Of a stretch of 64,000 nucleotides of DNA, positions 36,762 through 45,708 are shown piece by piece. Source of the DNA: Leptolyngbya sp. PCC 7375 (GTDB lineage Bacteria > Cyanobacteriota > Cyanobacteriia > Phormidesmidales > Phormidesmidaceae); NCBI RefSeq assembly GCF_000316115.1, contig NZ_JH993797.1, forward strand, positions 3,272,486 through 3,336,485. Direction: 5' to 3'. Each line of letters starts with the position of its first letter. The stretch's first letter is position 1. Position numbers and translations under genes: made by a program. A model generated the notes under the pieces. It saw only the letters and a program-made list of their open reading frames with translations. It had not been told where the DNA came from and ran no database searches.

Positions 36762-37139
36762 ATGCTCTCAATCCCCTTAATCGAAATCACTCAACTGGTT
36801 GAACAATTGGCTGACTACCCTGAAGCATTGCGATCGCTTCAAGAAATCGAAGACTGTGATGGCGATTTAAACGATGCCGCCCTATCATTAGCCCTTAGAG
36901 CCGGGTTAGAACCGACCGAAAACGACGGTTGGCTAGAAGGCTTTGCCAAGCGCTATCGCCACATCGCTTGTTTGCCAGAATTTCGAGCCAATTTGACAAA
37001 GCAGCAGATCATCGGTTTGATCCAACACCTCACCCACAATAGTCAGTGCCCCAATCTGTTAGCCGTGCCCGTCGTGTTATACATCAGCAAAACTGGGGTA
37101 GATAATTTTTGCCAGAGTTTTGACAATAGTCGAGTCTAG
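36762..37139 (+). CDS. Conserved-looking hypothetical protein, 125 aa
   Basis: Soluble and acidic, with helical segments LVEQLADYPEALRSLQEIED and GDLNDAALSLALRAGLEP. No recognised family motif. ATG 36762 is chosen over TTG 36756. The helical repeats and the lack of a hydrophobic segment suggest a cytosolic protein. It follows the GT4 gene by about 120 bases on the same strand. Confidence 0.65.
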   Translation: MLSIPLIEITQLVEQLADYPEALRSLQEIEDCDGDLNDAALSLALRAGLEPTENDGWLEGFAKRYRHIACLPEFRANLTKQQIIGLIQHLTHNSQCPNLLAVPVVLYISKTGVDNFCQSFDNSRV

Positions 37140-37277
37140 GCAGAGTATGGGGCCTTTTAGCCTGACCTATCGGTATTTTTCCTTAGAAAATGCTGGATCA
37201 GCGCACTATTGCACAAATTTTGTATAAAGCAACTTTCATAAAAGCAAGGGAATTATATAGCAGACGATAAAATCAAG

Positions 37278-37366
37278 CCGTTGTCACAGAGACCATGGGA
37301 CAGAGATACCTCACTGTCATGATTAAGACCACCTATGGTTTAACAGTCCATACAAAGTGACAACGG
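37278..37366 (+). promoter_or_regulatory. Large inverted repeat upstream of the YbjQ-M48 genes
   Basis: CCGTTGTCAC (37278-37287) is perfectly complementary to GTGACAACGG (37357-37366), enclosing about 69 bases with weaker internal pairing. It lies 120 bases before the first ybjQ-like start, within a 346-base gene-free region. It could be a structured leader RNA or paired operator half-sites; neither is demonstrated. Confidence 0.5.
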
Positions 37367-37485
37367 AATTTGATCTCTATCCTATGTAGGTATCAAAGGA
37401 CCAGTCACTGCAATGGGTTACTGGACGTTTTTTCTACCCATAGGCACACTACTGTAATACTGTAATTACTTATCGGAGCTTTGTA

Positions 37486-37830
37486 ATGACACGCTCAACT
37501 GCTCGTGCAACGAACATTACCCTGACTAATCTAGAGGGTGTACCGGGCAAGGAAATTATCGAGCACTATGGCCTAGTACAAGGCAGCACCATTCGCGCTA
37601 AGCATGTGGGCAAAGATATCCTCGCAGGATTCAAAAATATTGTTGGCGGCGAATTGAAAGCCTATACAGAGCTGCTACAAGAATCCCGACAAGAAGCCGT
37701 TAATCGTATGGTGATGCAGGCTGAACAGCTGGGTGCAAACGCCGTTATCAATGTCCGATTTGCCACTTCATCCGTTGCCCCTGGTGCAGCTGAGCTTTTT
37801 GCCTACGGGACTGCTGTCAAAGTTCAGTAA
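37486..37830 (+). CDS. YbjQ/DUF74-family protein
   Basis: 114 residues. Family pattern: ITLTNLEGVPGKEIIEHYGLVQGSTI, a central KDILAGFKNIVGGELKAYTEL, and GANAVINVRFATSSV near the end. YbjQ proteins are small soluble alpha/beta proteins forming oligomers; their biochemical role is unknown. This copy is followed by a second membrane-tethered copy and an M48 peptidase, each separated by under 40 bases, so the three probably form one operon. Confidence 0.85.
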   Translation: MTRSTARATNITLTNLEGVPGKEIIEHYGLVQGSTIRAKHVGKDILAGFKNIVGGELKAYTELLQESRQEAVNRMVMQAEQLGANAVINVRFATSSVAPGAAELFAYGTAVKVQ

Positions 37831-37864
37831 CCCCCCCTCAACACAGGCAAATATAGGTAACACC

Positions 37865-38302
37865 ATGGATCTTCTTGTTTTTTTGATTTTGATAGGGGTG
37901 GGTTACTTCATCGGTAATCGCCGCGAGCGTAAACACTACGAAGACATTAAACGCCGCGAAAAGCAAAGCCTCCACGTACCGGTCATGAGCTGGGGAGCCA
38001 AACAGGACCTGCCCTATGCCCATGAATCCGAACTATTCGTAGGTAGTGTCGTTATTGCTAACGATTATTTCAAGACGGTTTCCGCTACGTTACGCAACCT
38101 CGTAGGCGGTCGGGTCACCGTGTATGAAACCCTGATCGACCGAGGACGGCGAGAAGCCATGCTGCGCATGAAAGAATCCGCCATGGAGTGGGGAGCCTCT
38201 CAGGTACTTAATATTCGCTTTGAAACCTCTAACATCGCGGGTCAGAGTTCAGGCGGCATGGGAGCCGTTGAGATTATGGCTTACGGCACTGGCATTCGTT
38301 AA
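37865..38302 (+). CDS. Membrane-anchored YbjQ/DUF74-family protein
   Basis: About 145 residues from ATG 37865, preceded by AGGTAACACC. Residues 1-16 form a membrane anchor (MDLLVFLILIGVGYFI), followed by a basic, charged linker and a YbjQ domain (LFVGSVVIANDYFKTV, TLRNLVGGRVTVYETL, GASQVLNIRFETSNI). It is a tandem paralogue of the preceding soluble YbjQ, suggesting mixed oligomers at the membrane, which is inference. Confidence 0.83.
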   Translation: MDLLVFLILIGVGYFIGNRRERKHYEDIKRREKQSLHVPVMSWGAKQDLPYAHESELFVGSVVIANDYFKTVSATLRNLVGGRVTVYETLIDRGRREAMLRMKESAMEWGASQVLNIRFETSNIAGQSSGGMGAVEIMAYGTGIR

Positions 38303-38320
38303 CCCTGAAACCCAGCAACC

Positions 38321-39154
38321 ATGAAATATACCCCGCGCGAAATCGTCGATGAGGTCAATATTACGCCGGTTCATCCCCTCGTTAATTTTGGCTATCTCAT
38401 GGGCACCGTCGTCGCAGCGGGGGTAACTCTTTATGTAGGTCTTGGGATAGCTGGCGCTCAAATTGCGACACGCATGGGTCCCAAGGCCGAAACTCAGGTG
38501 GGAAAAGTGGTTTTTGATAGCCTATTCGCTGGAGCTTCTCTAACCCATGAGGGGCCACAGTTTGAGTATGTTGAGGCCCTGGCAGAATCGTTACTCACTG
38601 ACGAATTAAAACAGCGCCCCGAACTCCAGGTTCACATCATGGAGGAGTACAGTCCCAATGCCATGGTGATCCCTGGCGGCCATGTATTTGTCACCACAGG
38701 GCTGCTCGACGACATCGAAACGGAGAATGAGCTCGCATTTGTACTGGCCCATGAGCTTGGCCATCATGAACATCGAGATACCCTGCGGAGCCTGGGGCGC
38801 TCCCTCGTATTTTTAAGTTTGAATAGCCTGTTGGGTTTTAGCGGCGTACAGCTACCGCCGTTTCTAACCGGCTCCATTAGTTTGGCAGATTTACACCACA
38901 GCCGCGAGCAGGAAGAGCGGGCCGATATCTATGCCATTGAAATGATACAAGAGCGCTATGGCCATGTAGACTATTCCCTTGACTTTTTTAAGCGATTAAA
39001 TGAACAAGAATTAGACCTGGGTGTCGCTAACCGTTTACTGGAATGGCAGTCTACGCACCCCCTAACAGAGTCACGAATTGAACAATTAGAGACTCTGGCC
39101 ACTCAACGAGGTTGGGCTTTAGAAGGAGAGCCAACAGCATTACCCGAGCATTAG
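38321..39154 (+). CDS. M48-family metallopeptidase with N-terminal membrane helix
   Basis: 277 residues. One transmembrane helix spans about 22-50. The zinc site is HELGHH at 144-149, with the third ligand likely the Glu in REQEERADIYAIE near 195. THPLTESRIEQL marks the end of the domain. It resembles BepA/Oma1-type M48 peptidases in membrane quality control. It begins 18 bases after the second ybjQ. Its last 104 bases overlap the convergent kinase gene. Confidence 0.9.
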   Translation: MKYTPREIVDEVNITPVHPLVNFGYLMGTVVAAGVTLYVGLGIAGAQIATRMGPKAETQVGKVVFDSLFAGASLTHEGPQFEYVEALAESLLTDELKQRPELQVHIMEEYSPNAMVIPGGHVFVTTGLLDDIETENELAFVLAHELGHHEHRDTLRSLGRSLVFLSLNSLLGFSGVQLPPFLTGSISLADLHHSREQEERADIYAIEMIQERYGHVDYSLDFFKRLNEQELDLGVANRLLEWQSTHPLTESRIEQLETLATQRGWALEGEPTALPEH

Positions 39155-39938
39155 GGAGAAATCTAATGGTATAACTAACCTGCCCAAGTTCTAAATACTG
39201 CAAAAGTTGCCCTAGATATTTTGAAGACGGCTGCTGCTTGTAGCGACGCAGATGCTCAATGAGTTCTGATTTATTCACGTTAGGAAACCAGGGTCGCAAT
39301 AGTTTAGCTATGTGTGTACTTATAAATAGCCCCTGAACCAGGGTGGTTATATTAGCGGGGCGTCGGTCTAAGCTGGCTCCACTGAAATCAATCAGCACTG
39401 GTCCTGTAGGTTGAACTAGAGCATGGGCCGTAATGCAGCGCAAATCGCCATGGTCGAGTCCCGCTTGATCAAGTCGATATGCCTGGTGGATGAGCTGAAA
39501 GACTACCCTATGAATTGATTCAGCCGACTGCGATGCTTGCAGCCAGTCCACCAGCATAGGACCTTCAATATAGTCCATCAGCAAGAAGTGATCGCTATGG
39601 GCAAGATACTTCGGGCCAACACCCACTGCATTAGCCCGCTTTAGCATGGTGGCTTCTGTACTCAAATTGGGTTGTGGGGCGGGCTCTCGCAGAATTTTTA
39701 GCACGCGATCGCATCCTTGATGGCGCACCCGCAACACCACGCCACAGTAGCCCGAGCCTAAAATTGCAAAGTCCGCTAAGGTCTCTGGGCCATAGGCATA
39801 TATCGCATCAATCCCGCAGGTCTGTAGCTCAGCCCAGCGGTGGCTCAGCATATCCTGATTACCGCTGGGATAGACCAATAGCTGTCGAGCTGGACTATAC
39901 CAAAACTGCTCTAGGCTGAGGGCAGTCGTCACAGACAC
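39051..39938 (-). CDS. RIO/ABC1-like protein kinase
   Basis: 295 residues. Kinase landmarks: glycine loop LGSGYCGVVLRV (about 61-72), catalytic Lys in VLKIL, DYIEGPML hinge, HGDLRC catalytic loop and VLIDFSGAS metal-binding Asp. It lacks a typical activation segment, as in RIO and lipopolysaccharide kinases. Its C-terminal tail runs antisense into the M48 gene. The GTG start abuts the stop of the CbbY-like gene, indicating translational coupling on the minus strand. Confidence 0.8.
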   Translation of the reverse strand: MSVTTALSLEQFWYSPARQLLVYPSGNQDMLSHRWAELQTCGIDAIYAYGPETLADFAILGSGYCGVVLRVRHQGCDRVLKILREPAPQPNLSTEATMLKRANAVGVGPKYLAHSDHFLLMDYIEGPMLVDWLQASQSAESIHRVVFQLIHQAYRLDQAGLDHGDLRCITAHALVQPTGPVLIDFSGASLDRRPANITTLVQGLFISTHIAKLLRPWFPNVNKSELIEHLRRYKQQPSSKYLGQLLQYLELGQVSYTIRFLPNARVMLLALLLKPNLVEWPESLIVQFVTLLGGA

Positions 39939-40706
39939 CTAAGCGCACAGCTGACGAGCCACGTCTACGGTGAAGTAGGTTGAATCACCGGCGCTGCCAG
40001 CTAATACATTGAAAGGAGTATCGGGAGTACCCAAATCGCTGAGCACCAGCTGAGCGCCAGTAAAATCTTGCGCTTTCGTATATTCATTGACGGTGACGAC
40101 GGTTTTCAGCCCCGTAGGCGTAGCCGAAAGCAGACCGTTGTTGGTGTCCTCAAAAGCCAAACAGTTTTCTGCAGGCAAGTCGATATGTTCTAGGGCATAT
40201 TCGTAAACATCGGGAGCAGGCTTTTTCTTGGGCACCATGTCGCCTGCAGCAATCACGTCAAACCAACTCAGGCTTTCAGCACCAAGGGTATTTTCGAGTA
40301 ATGCCTGGACATTTGCTGGAGTGGTGGTGGTTGCGATCGCAAGTCTCACCCCTTCACTGCGCGCCTCATTGAGAAAACGTTCTACACCAGGGCGTAGGGG
40401 AATTTTGCCCGCTGCCGCATACTGCTTGTAATAGGTTGTTTTAGTCGCATGCAGATGCTTGATCATGGTATCTAAATCGCTAAACTCTGAGGGTAACTGG
40501 AAATCGCCGAGATAGTCCTGCACATAGGCACGCATACGCTCTTTGCCACCTGATACCTTGAGCAGTTTGCCGTAGAGTTCCGGTGTCCAGTCCCAATCTA
40601 GACCTATATCTGTAAATGCTTGGTTAAAGGCGGGCCGATGGCCATCCCGCTCAGTTTCCGCCAGGGTGCCATCCACATCAAAAATCAAGGCCTTTAACTC
40701 TGCCAC
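39939..40706 (-). CDS. cbbY: CbbY-like HAD sugar-phosphate phosphatase
   Basis: 255 residues. HAD motifs: IFDVDGTLAETE (nucleophile Asp, acid Asp), IATTTTP (motif II), KKKPAPDVYEYA (motif III Lys) and LAFEDTNNGL (motif IV). A helical cap lies at about 20-95. The sequence is of the CbbY family, which removes inhibitory xylulose-1,5-bisphosphate that blocks Rubisco. Upstream of the kinase gene on the minus strand, with no gap. Confidence 0.88.
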   Translation of the reverse strand: MAELKALIFDVDGTLAETERDGHRPAFNQAFTDIGLDWDWTPELYGKLLKVSGGKERMRAYVQDYLGDFQLPSEFSDLDTMIKHLHATKTTYYKQYAAAGKIPLRPGVERFLNEARSEGVRLAIATTTTPANVQALLENTLGAESLSWFDVIAAGDMVPKKKPAPDVYEYALEHIDLPAENCLAFEDTNNGLLSATPTGLKTVVTVNEYTKAQDFTGAQLVLSDLGTPDTPFNVLAGSAGDSTYFTVDVARQLCA

Positions 40707-40847
40707 AGATTTCTCCTATCAACTAAAATCTCCAAACCTGATTTTACCGTCATTGGGAAACGGCCCATAGAACGCAAATAACATCCCAAGGGCTACAAAT
40801 TTTCAACTCGTAGATTTTGCTACAAACTTGCAGCCAACCTGCTTGAT

Positions 40848-40988
40848 ATGTTGTATCTGAATGATGTGATCAGTGCAGCCCAATGCATAGTTGGAGCTGC
40901 ATTTCGATCCAACTATCGTTCACATACTCATGTGCCTATTCAGGCATTTCTCGAAGCGTTTCAAAAAGAGACTCAACCACTTGGTTGA
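40848..40988 (+). other. Possible small ORF (46 aa) ending in a terminator stem
   Basis: ATG 40848 to TGA 40988, with its last codons inside the hairpin at 40963. No ribosome site and no recognised homology. It could be chance or a small transcript body; weak support. Confidence 0.2.
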
Positions 40989-40998
40989 GCTCTTTTTT
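40963..40998. terminator. Bidirectional terminator near the hydroxyacid dehydrogenase
   Basis: A stem AAAAAGAG-A-CTCAACC paired with GGTTGAG-CTCTTTTT, loop ACTT, with a T7 run on the plus strand and T5 on the minus. It ends the minus-strand dehydrogenase gene (stop at 41059) and would also end any plus-strand transcript from 40.7-40.96 kb. Confidence 0.85.
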
Positions 40999-41058
40999 TA
41001 TTTTATTTTCTCTAGCAAAAAGATAAAGATGCAGAGAGCATGATGAGACCAGGCAGTA

Positions 41059-41988
41059 TTAATATCCACGTCGAATATCCACCTGATTTAGCAATGGCTG
41101 TTTCTGTTGCATCCGTCGATAGTTTTCAACGATCTGTGGGGCCACAGAAACAGGATTGGTCAAGCTAGCAATGTGGGGAGTTATCGTAATTTTTGGATGA
41201 CTCCAAAAGGGATGATCCTGGGCTAAGGGTTCTTGACGAAACACATCCAGGCAAGCGCCAGAAAGATGATTTTCATTTAGCAGTGAGAGTAAATCTCCCT
41301 CAACTAAATGATGACCTCGGGCCACATTAATAACGTAAGCGCCCTTGGGAAGCTGGACCAACGTCTCTGTATTGAGAATATTGTCGGTTTCAGCGGTCAA
41401 CGGCAATAAACAAACAAGAATTTCGCTAGCTGCTAAAAAGTCCGATAGCTGTTGTTGCCCAGAAAAGACTTGCACATTGGCAATGGACTTGGGGCGACGT
41501 GACCAGCCGACCACCTGAAACCCTACCTGGACCAGGCGAGTGGCTACAGTGCTCCCAATTTGCCCAAGGCCCATGACACCAACGGTGACGTCATCTACAT
41601 TACGTGGTGGCAGGGGCTGCCACTGTTGCTGTTGTTGGTGTTGAGCATAGTCAGGAAACTGACGCACATGCTTGAGGGTGGCCGCTAAAACGTAGTCTCC
41701 CATCTGACTCACCAGCCTTGGATCCACCATGCGCACTACGGTCATCTGCGCAGAAATGGAACCATCCTGCAACAGATTATCCACCCCCGCTCCCATGGAA
41801 GCAATCACCTGTAGGTTGGGATATTGGGAAAAAATGCCCTGGGGTTGAGCCCAAACAAGGGCAAATGTGACATCAGCTTTATCCCCATCGTCAGGCCACA
41901 CCCGCAGCTCTATCTTTAGATCGATCGCTTGAATAGCAGCTACCCAAGGTGCAGGATCTTTAGTCGGACAAATCAGACTCAGAGTCAT
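41059..41988 (-). CDS. D-2-hydroxyacid dehydrogenase (glyoxylate/hydroxypyruvate reductase-like)
   Basis: 309 residues. The NAD(P)-binding fold GVMGLGQIGSTVATRLV (about 133-150) is followed by WSRRPKS, which favours NADPH. Catalytic residues are Arg in INVARGHHLVE, Glu in FRQEPL and His in TPHIASLT. The pattern is of GhrA-like enzymes, which reduce glyoxylate or hydroxypyruvate from photorespiration. The adjacent CbbY-type phosphatase is compatible with a photosynthetic carbon-repair context. Confidence 0.88.
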   Translation of the reverse strand: MTLSLICPTKDPAPWVAAIQAIDLKIELRVWPDDGDKADVTFALVWAQPQGIFSQYPNLQVIASMGAGVDNLLQDGSISAQMTVVRMVDPRLVSQMGDYVLAATLKHVRQFPDYAQHQQQQQWQPLPPRNVDDVTVGVMGLGQIGSTVATRLVQVGFQVVGWSRRPKSIANVQVFSGQQQLSDFLAASEILVCLLPLTAETDNILNTETLVQLPKGAYVINVARGHHLVEGDLLSLLNENHLSGACLDVFRQEPLAQDHPFWSHPKITITPHIASLTNPVSVAPQIVENYRRMQQKQPLLNQVDIRRGY

Positions 41989-42024
41989 GGCAGCCTTGTT
42001 GTGGGTCTACATTATCGTTAACGA

Positions 42025-44415
42025 TTAATTGTAGAAGCGCAAACGATGCCACCCTCCTAAAAAGATTAGCCAGATGGCTACAACTATCCAATGCAATCCC
42101 ACCACAGTCCACAGAGAGCCGGTATTCGTATAAAGCGCCACACAGCTTATCCCCAACAGAGCAGTTAATCCAATAAACAGAGGTCGACTAAATAATGCCA
42201 CTAGATGACTTCTAAACAAGATTGCCTGAAGGGGATGGCTAATGCTAAAGAGTGTCATACTTAAAGCCGCCCACAAAAGTAATGTGGTGGATAAGACCCC
42301 TTCAGTAGGATGGGGTAACAGTAATACTCGAAACAGTAGTTCTTCTATCAGGGCAGGAACAATAAGTGCACGCAGCAGCCGCAAAACTAGTTGCCCAGGG
42401 GGCACACGACCCAAAATGTTTTGCAGCGACAACAGTTTTCTCCATAGCCCCAGCGGGATAGCGATCGCACCATAACCAACAGCTACGACTAATGTCATGA
42501 GCCAATCACCGGTGGTCGGAACTCTTAATGCTTCAATCAGGCGAGAAAATGCTGTAGGGATAAAAAAGTATTGACCAAATAATTCCGTAGGGGCTAAGGG
42601 CAAAATTGTTGGATCGTTGCCCCCAATCTGATTGGTTCTCAGAAACCGTAGTGTGGCCCCTTGCTCATAAAAGATGGTGGCCAGATGATCGTAGGCCACC
42701 CGAGGGATAATCGTACGCCAACTAAGCAGCTGAGTGATTAGATTATTTTTGCGATCGAGGGACTGATCGCGTGTACCAGCTAAAACTTCAGAATTCTGCT
42801 GCCAGTCCGGTCGCACAATGCCGACAGGCACCAGGGCATTTTCCAACCGTTTTCCTAAAACGGCCAGTGGCTGTAGCTGTTGAGGATCAACCGGCGGTTG
42901 ATTGCGCACCTGGGTTTCAATTTGCTTAATGGTTTTATAGAGAGCCTGGCTAGAATCTTGAATACAGGATTGGGCAGGCGTCACCACGGCAGCACCGGTC
43001 CCATCCCCAACTCGATAGCGGGCAGTCATAATCTGTAGTTGCTGCGCCAGCATCGCCAAAGGCTGAATGCTGGCCCCTACCTGGCCATAATCCTGGGTTA
43101 ATGTATCAAGCTTGACAATGACATCAGAAACAGGACGTGTGCCCATCCAGCCCCGTTGGAGATTGCCCATGTACTCTTCCCAGCTGAATTTGCCAGACAC
43201 AATCCCATTGGGGTTATGGGCATAGACCTGATGATAGTCAATGTTAAATCGTAGCTTTTGCGTGATGGCATCACGCACCACGGTGGCAATGCCGTAGGAA
43301 AAATGCCCCGTTACTGTACCCACAACCGGAGGCTTTTCTGCTCGCTCGCCACCAATACCGCCAAAAATATGCAGCACTAAGCCCTGATCGCCTTCCTGCC
43401 AATCGGTTTGGCCTAGTTGTACAGTTTCGATAGTGCCTTTGCGATCGCGAGTCCGTCGCCAGTTACCAAAGTTGATATAGTTCAGTCCATCATCAAGGGC
43501 CGTAATTGTGGCATCGGGCTCCAACTCAAACAGGGCACGGGGAGCCAGGGCCTGCACCAGAAACTGCCCTTGCCCATTAGGACTGCCATAGACATACCAA
43601 CCACGTTCACCCGCAGGCGATTGTTCTAGCTGCTTCAGGCTAAACTGTTGTACCCCATTAACAGCCGGAATCTCTGGCAAGTAAATAGCGTCTAACGCCC
43701 CATCGAATTCCTGGGAATCTGGATTATAGTGGCGTACCTGAAATTGCCGACAGACTGCGGGGCATGTGGTTTTCACTGCCGCAGCGGATGCTATTTTGAC
43801 TAAACCATAAAATCGCTCAGCTATTTGAGTTGGCTCTTGAGCAATGGTGAGACCATCTCCCTTTCGCCTGACGCCTGCCAGAGACACCAGCACATCATCC
43901 TGAGGGCGTGCCCCCGCTAACGACTGCAATGGGCCCACAGTTTGCCAACCATCAAGCCTTTGGGGATGTACGTTACCCGCTTGCTGGCTTTCATTGGCCT
44001 CAGCGCCAAAGCGGAGATCCCGACTGACCAAGTTGACATAGTCTGTCAGACTGGCATCAGCTTGCCAGGTTAAGGCAACGGTTTGTCCGACCAAGTCCTG
44101 AGCAGACAATGGCGTGTGGAGCAACTCTATCCAGACCCAGTCTCCCGGTTTGGCTTCAATTTCGTCTATTTGGGGCAAAACCAAGCGCCCTATCCAGTCA
44201 GCCACTGGCTGATAACGCTCGGGGGGTTCAGCCACCTCTATGGAACTGGGGAGAGCGTTGGTCAGAATGTCATAGTTAGACAGTCGCTGCACGGTCTCTG
44301 CTCTAGTGCAGCCTGAGACACCCAGCAAAATAATCAGGGCCATGCTGAGCCCTATACTCCATGCCCCTACCCAAAGATTCGATAGTCCTCGCCAAAACCG
44401 TAAATTTACAGGCAC
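42025..44415 (-). CDS. Lipoprotein-like ectodomain fused to a CPBP-family intramembrane protease
   Basis: 796 residues. The N-terminus has a signal and lipobox (LLGVSGC, Cys near 36). Residues about 60-580 form a large extracytoplasmic region with no recognised family. About eight helices follow, with EELLFRVLLL (the EExxxR motif) and SHPLQAILFR with the second histidine motif of CPBP/CAAX-type proteases. The N-terminal part is far larger than in ordinary CPBP proteins (about 250-300 residues). It may gate or recruit substrate. Function unknown. Confidence 0.85.
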   Translation of the reverse strand: MPVNLRFWRGLSNLWVGAWSIGLSMALIILLGVSGCTRAETVQRLSNYDILTNALPSSIEVAEPPERYQPVADWIGRLVLPQIDEIEAKPGDWVWIELLHTPLSAQDLVGQTVALTWQADASLTDYVNLVSRDLRFGAEANESQQAGNVHPQRLDGWQTVGPLQSLAGARPQDDVLVSLAGVRRKGDGLTIAQEPTQIAERFYGLVKIASAAAVKTTCPAVCRQFQVRHYNPDSQEFDGALDAIYLPEIPAVNGVQQFSLKQLEQSPAGERGWYVYGSPNGQGQFLVQALAPRALFELEPDATITALDDGLNYINFGNWRRTRDRKGTIETVQLGQTDWQEGDQGLVLHIFGGIGGERAEKPPVVGTVTGHFSYGIATVVRDAITQKLRFNIDYHQVYAHNPNGIVSGKFSWEEYMGNLQRGWMGTRPVSDVIVKLDTLTQDYGQVGASIQPLAMLAQQLQIMTARYRVGDGTGAAVVTPAQSCIQDSSQALYKTIKQIETQVRNQPPVDPQQLQPLAVLGKRLENALVPVGIVRPDWQQNSEVLAGTRDQSLDRKNNLITQLLSWRTIIPRVAYDHLATIFYEQGATLRFLRTNQIGGNDPTILPLAPTELFGQYFFIPTAFSRLIEALRVPTTGDWLMTLVVAVGYGAIAIPLGLWRKLLSLQNILGRVPPGQLVLRLLRALIVPALIEELLFRVLLLPHPTEGVLSTTLLLWAALSMTLFSISHPLQAILFRSHLVALFSRPLFIGLTALLGISCVALYTNTGSLWTVVGLHWIVVAIWLIFLGGWHRLRFYN

Positions 44416-44562
44416 ATTTAGGTTCCCGTACGCTGTTGCCTAGGAGTACATAACTATAGAACGCCTTTCTTTACGATTTCTAGGTTTAGGCTGATAAGCA
44501 CTATCTCGCAATACTCTGCACCGCATTAGCATGCTTCATACGGGTGCTTCTTATACGGGCTA

Positions 44563-45537
44563 CTAATACAACAAGCAGGCAGTCGGGAAAATAAGGTATT
44601 CGATAAAAAATAACTTCCAGATGAATTGGTAATACTCCCTGTGGCTCATATAGGCACCGCTAGCATTACCAGACTCTAGCTGCACTTGACGGCTCAGATA
44701 CCAGAAATAACCCAGTGCCAAGCCATGGGTGACCGCTAAAAATTCAGTATTGATGGCAGAAATAAATGGCGCGGTCAGAATGAGGCTAATGTAACAAACC
44801 GTGAGCAGCCACCATACACTCCGCAGTATCTTGGCTATTCTCCAATCGTCGATAACGTAGGACACGTCGCATAGCTTTTTTAGTAGTGCGATCGCACTAC
44901 TAAACAGCAGCACCACCAGCGTCAACACCCATACCCGACCAGGTACCTGGGGCAGCAATCCCAGCTGGCTTGCCACATGCAAATAGATCCCTAAATTCAC
45001 CACGGCCCCCCTCACCAACAGGGTGCAAAATGAAGCCAGCAGAGGGAATCGTTTTAATCGCAGCGGGGGCAGTGAATAGGCTGTACCAATCGCTAGACTG
45101 AGCCAAACAGTAAACATTAAATAAAGGCTCTGAGATAGCACTGCCAGCAAGATGGCACCGCTACAGGCAATGCCCACTAGCATCTTGGCCTGGGCAGACG
45201 AAAACTCTCCTGTTGCTATGGGCAGATAGGGTTTCTCGACATGATCAGCTGCAACATCTTCAATCTGATTGAGACCAACAATGTAAATATTGGTACACAT
45301 ACAGACCAACCAAGTCAGCCAGAGAGCACTTATCCCCTGCCACACATCAAATGTCCCAGGTGATAGCCCTGCCGGGTGGCGAGTCGCCCAGGCAATGCCA
45401 AACAACCCCAATACGCTCAGGCTAGTGCCCACAATCGTATGGGGCCGAGAAAACTTCCAAAACGCCCGCAACCATGGGATAGGGCTTTGCAATAGATTTA
45501 GAGATGGAGGACTAAGTGCAGATTTAGTCATCGGCAT
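44563..45537 (-). CDS. hpt: Homogentisate phytyltransferase (UbiA family)
   Basis: 324 residues with about eight membrane helices. The diphosphate/Mg motif is NQIEDVAADHVEKPYLPIA (about 115-133); the second aspartate motif is KLCDVSYVIDD. RPHTIVGTSLSVLG at the N-terminus is typical of plant and cyanobacterial HPT. It condenses homogentisate with phytyl diphosphate, the committed step of tocopherol synthesis, in the membrane. Confidence 0.92.
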   Translation of the reverse strand: MPMTKSALSPPSLNLLQSPIPWLRAFWKFSRPHTIVGTSLSVLGLFGIAWATRHPAGLSPGTFDVWQGISALWLTWLVCMCTNIYIVGLNQIEDVAADHVEKPYLPIATGEFSSAQAKMLVGIACSGAILLAVLSQSLYLMFTVWLSLAIGTAYSLPPLRLKRFPLLASFCTLLVRGAVVNLGIYLHVASQLGLLPQVPGRVWVLTLVVLLFSSAIALLKKLCDVSYVIDDWRIAKILRSVWWLLTVCYISLILTAPFISAINTEFLAVTHGLALGYFWYLSRQVQLESGNASGAYMSHREYYQFIWKLFFIEYLIFPTACLLY

Positions 45538-45670
45538 TATGGGGAACCTCTCAAATCACCATGCCGAGTTTTCCCGAGACCGTCAACAGATTCCGAGCAT
45601 TGTTGAAATGCTTAATAGATCTGCTAAACATTTGTATCTTCCTAGGCAGAGGGCTCTCATTTTTATATGT

Positions 45671-45700
45671 TGTAAGGGCATTCCATGGAACGTCCCTACA
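45671..45700. repeat. Dispersed palindrome with TTCCATGGAA core (copy 1)
   Basis: 30 bases, 28 of which pair around the centre TTCCATGGAA, with TGTA/TACA outer ends. It lies between the AI-2E gene end and the hpt start. A related copy is at 57441-57470. Confidence 0.8.
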
Positions 45701-45708
45701 AAATTCCT

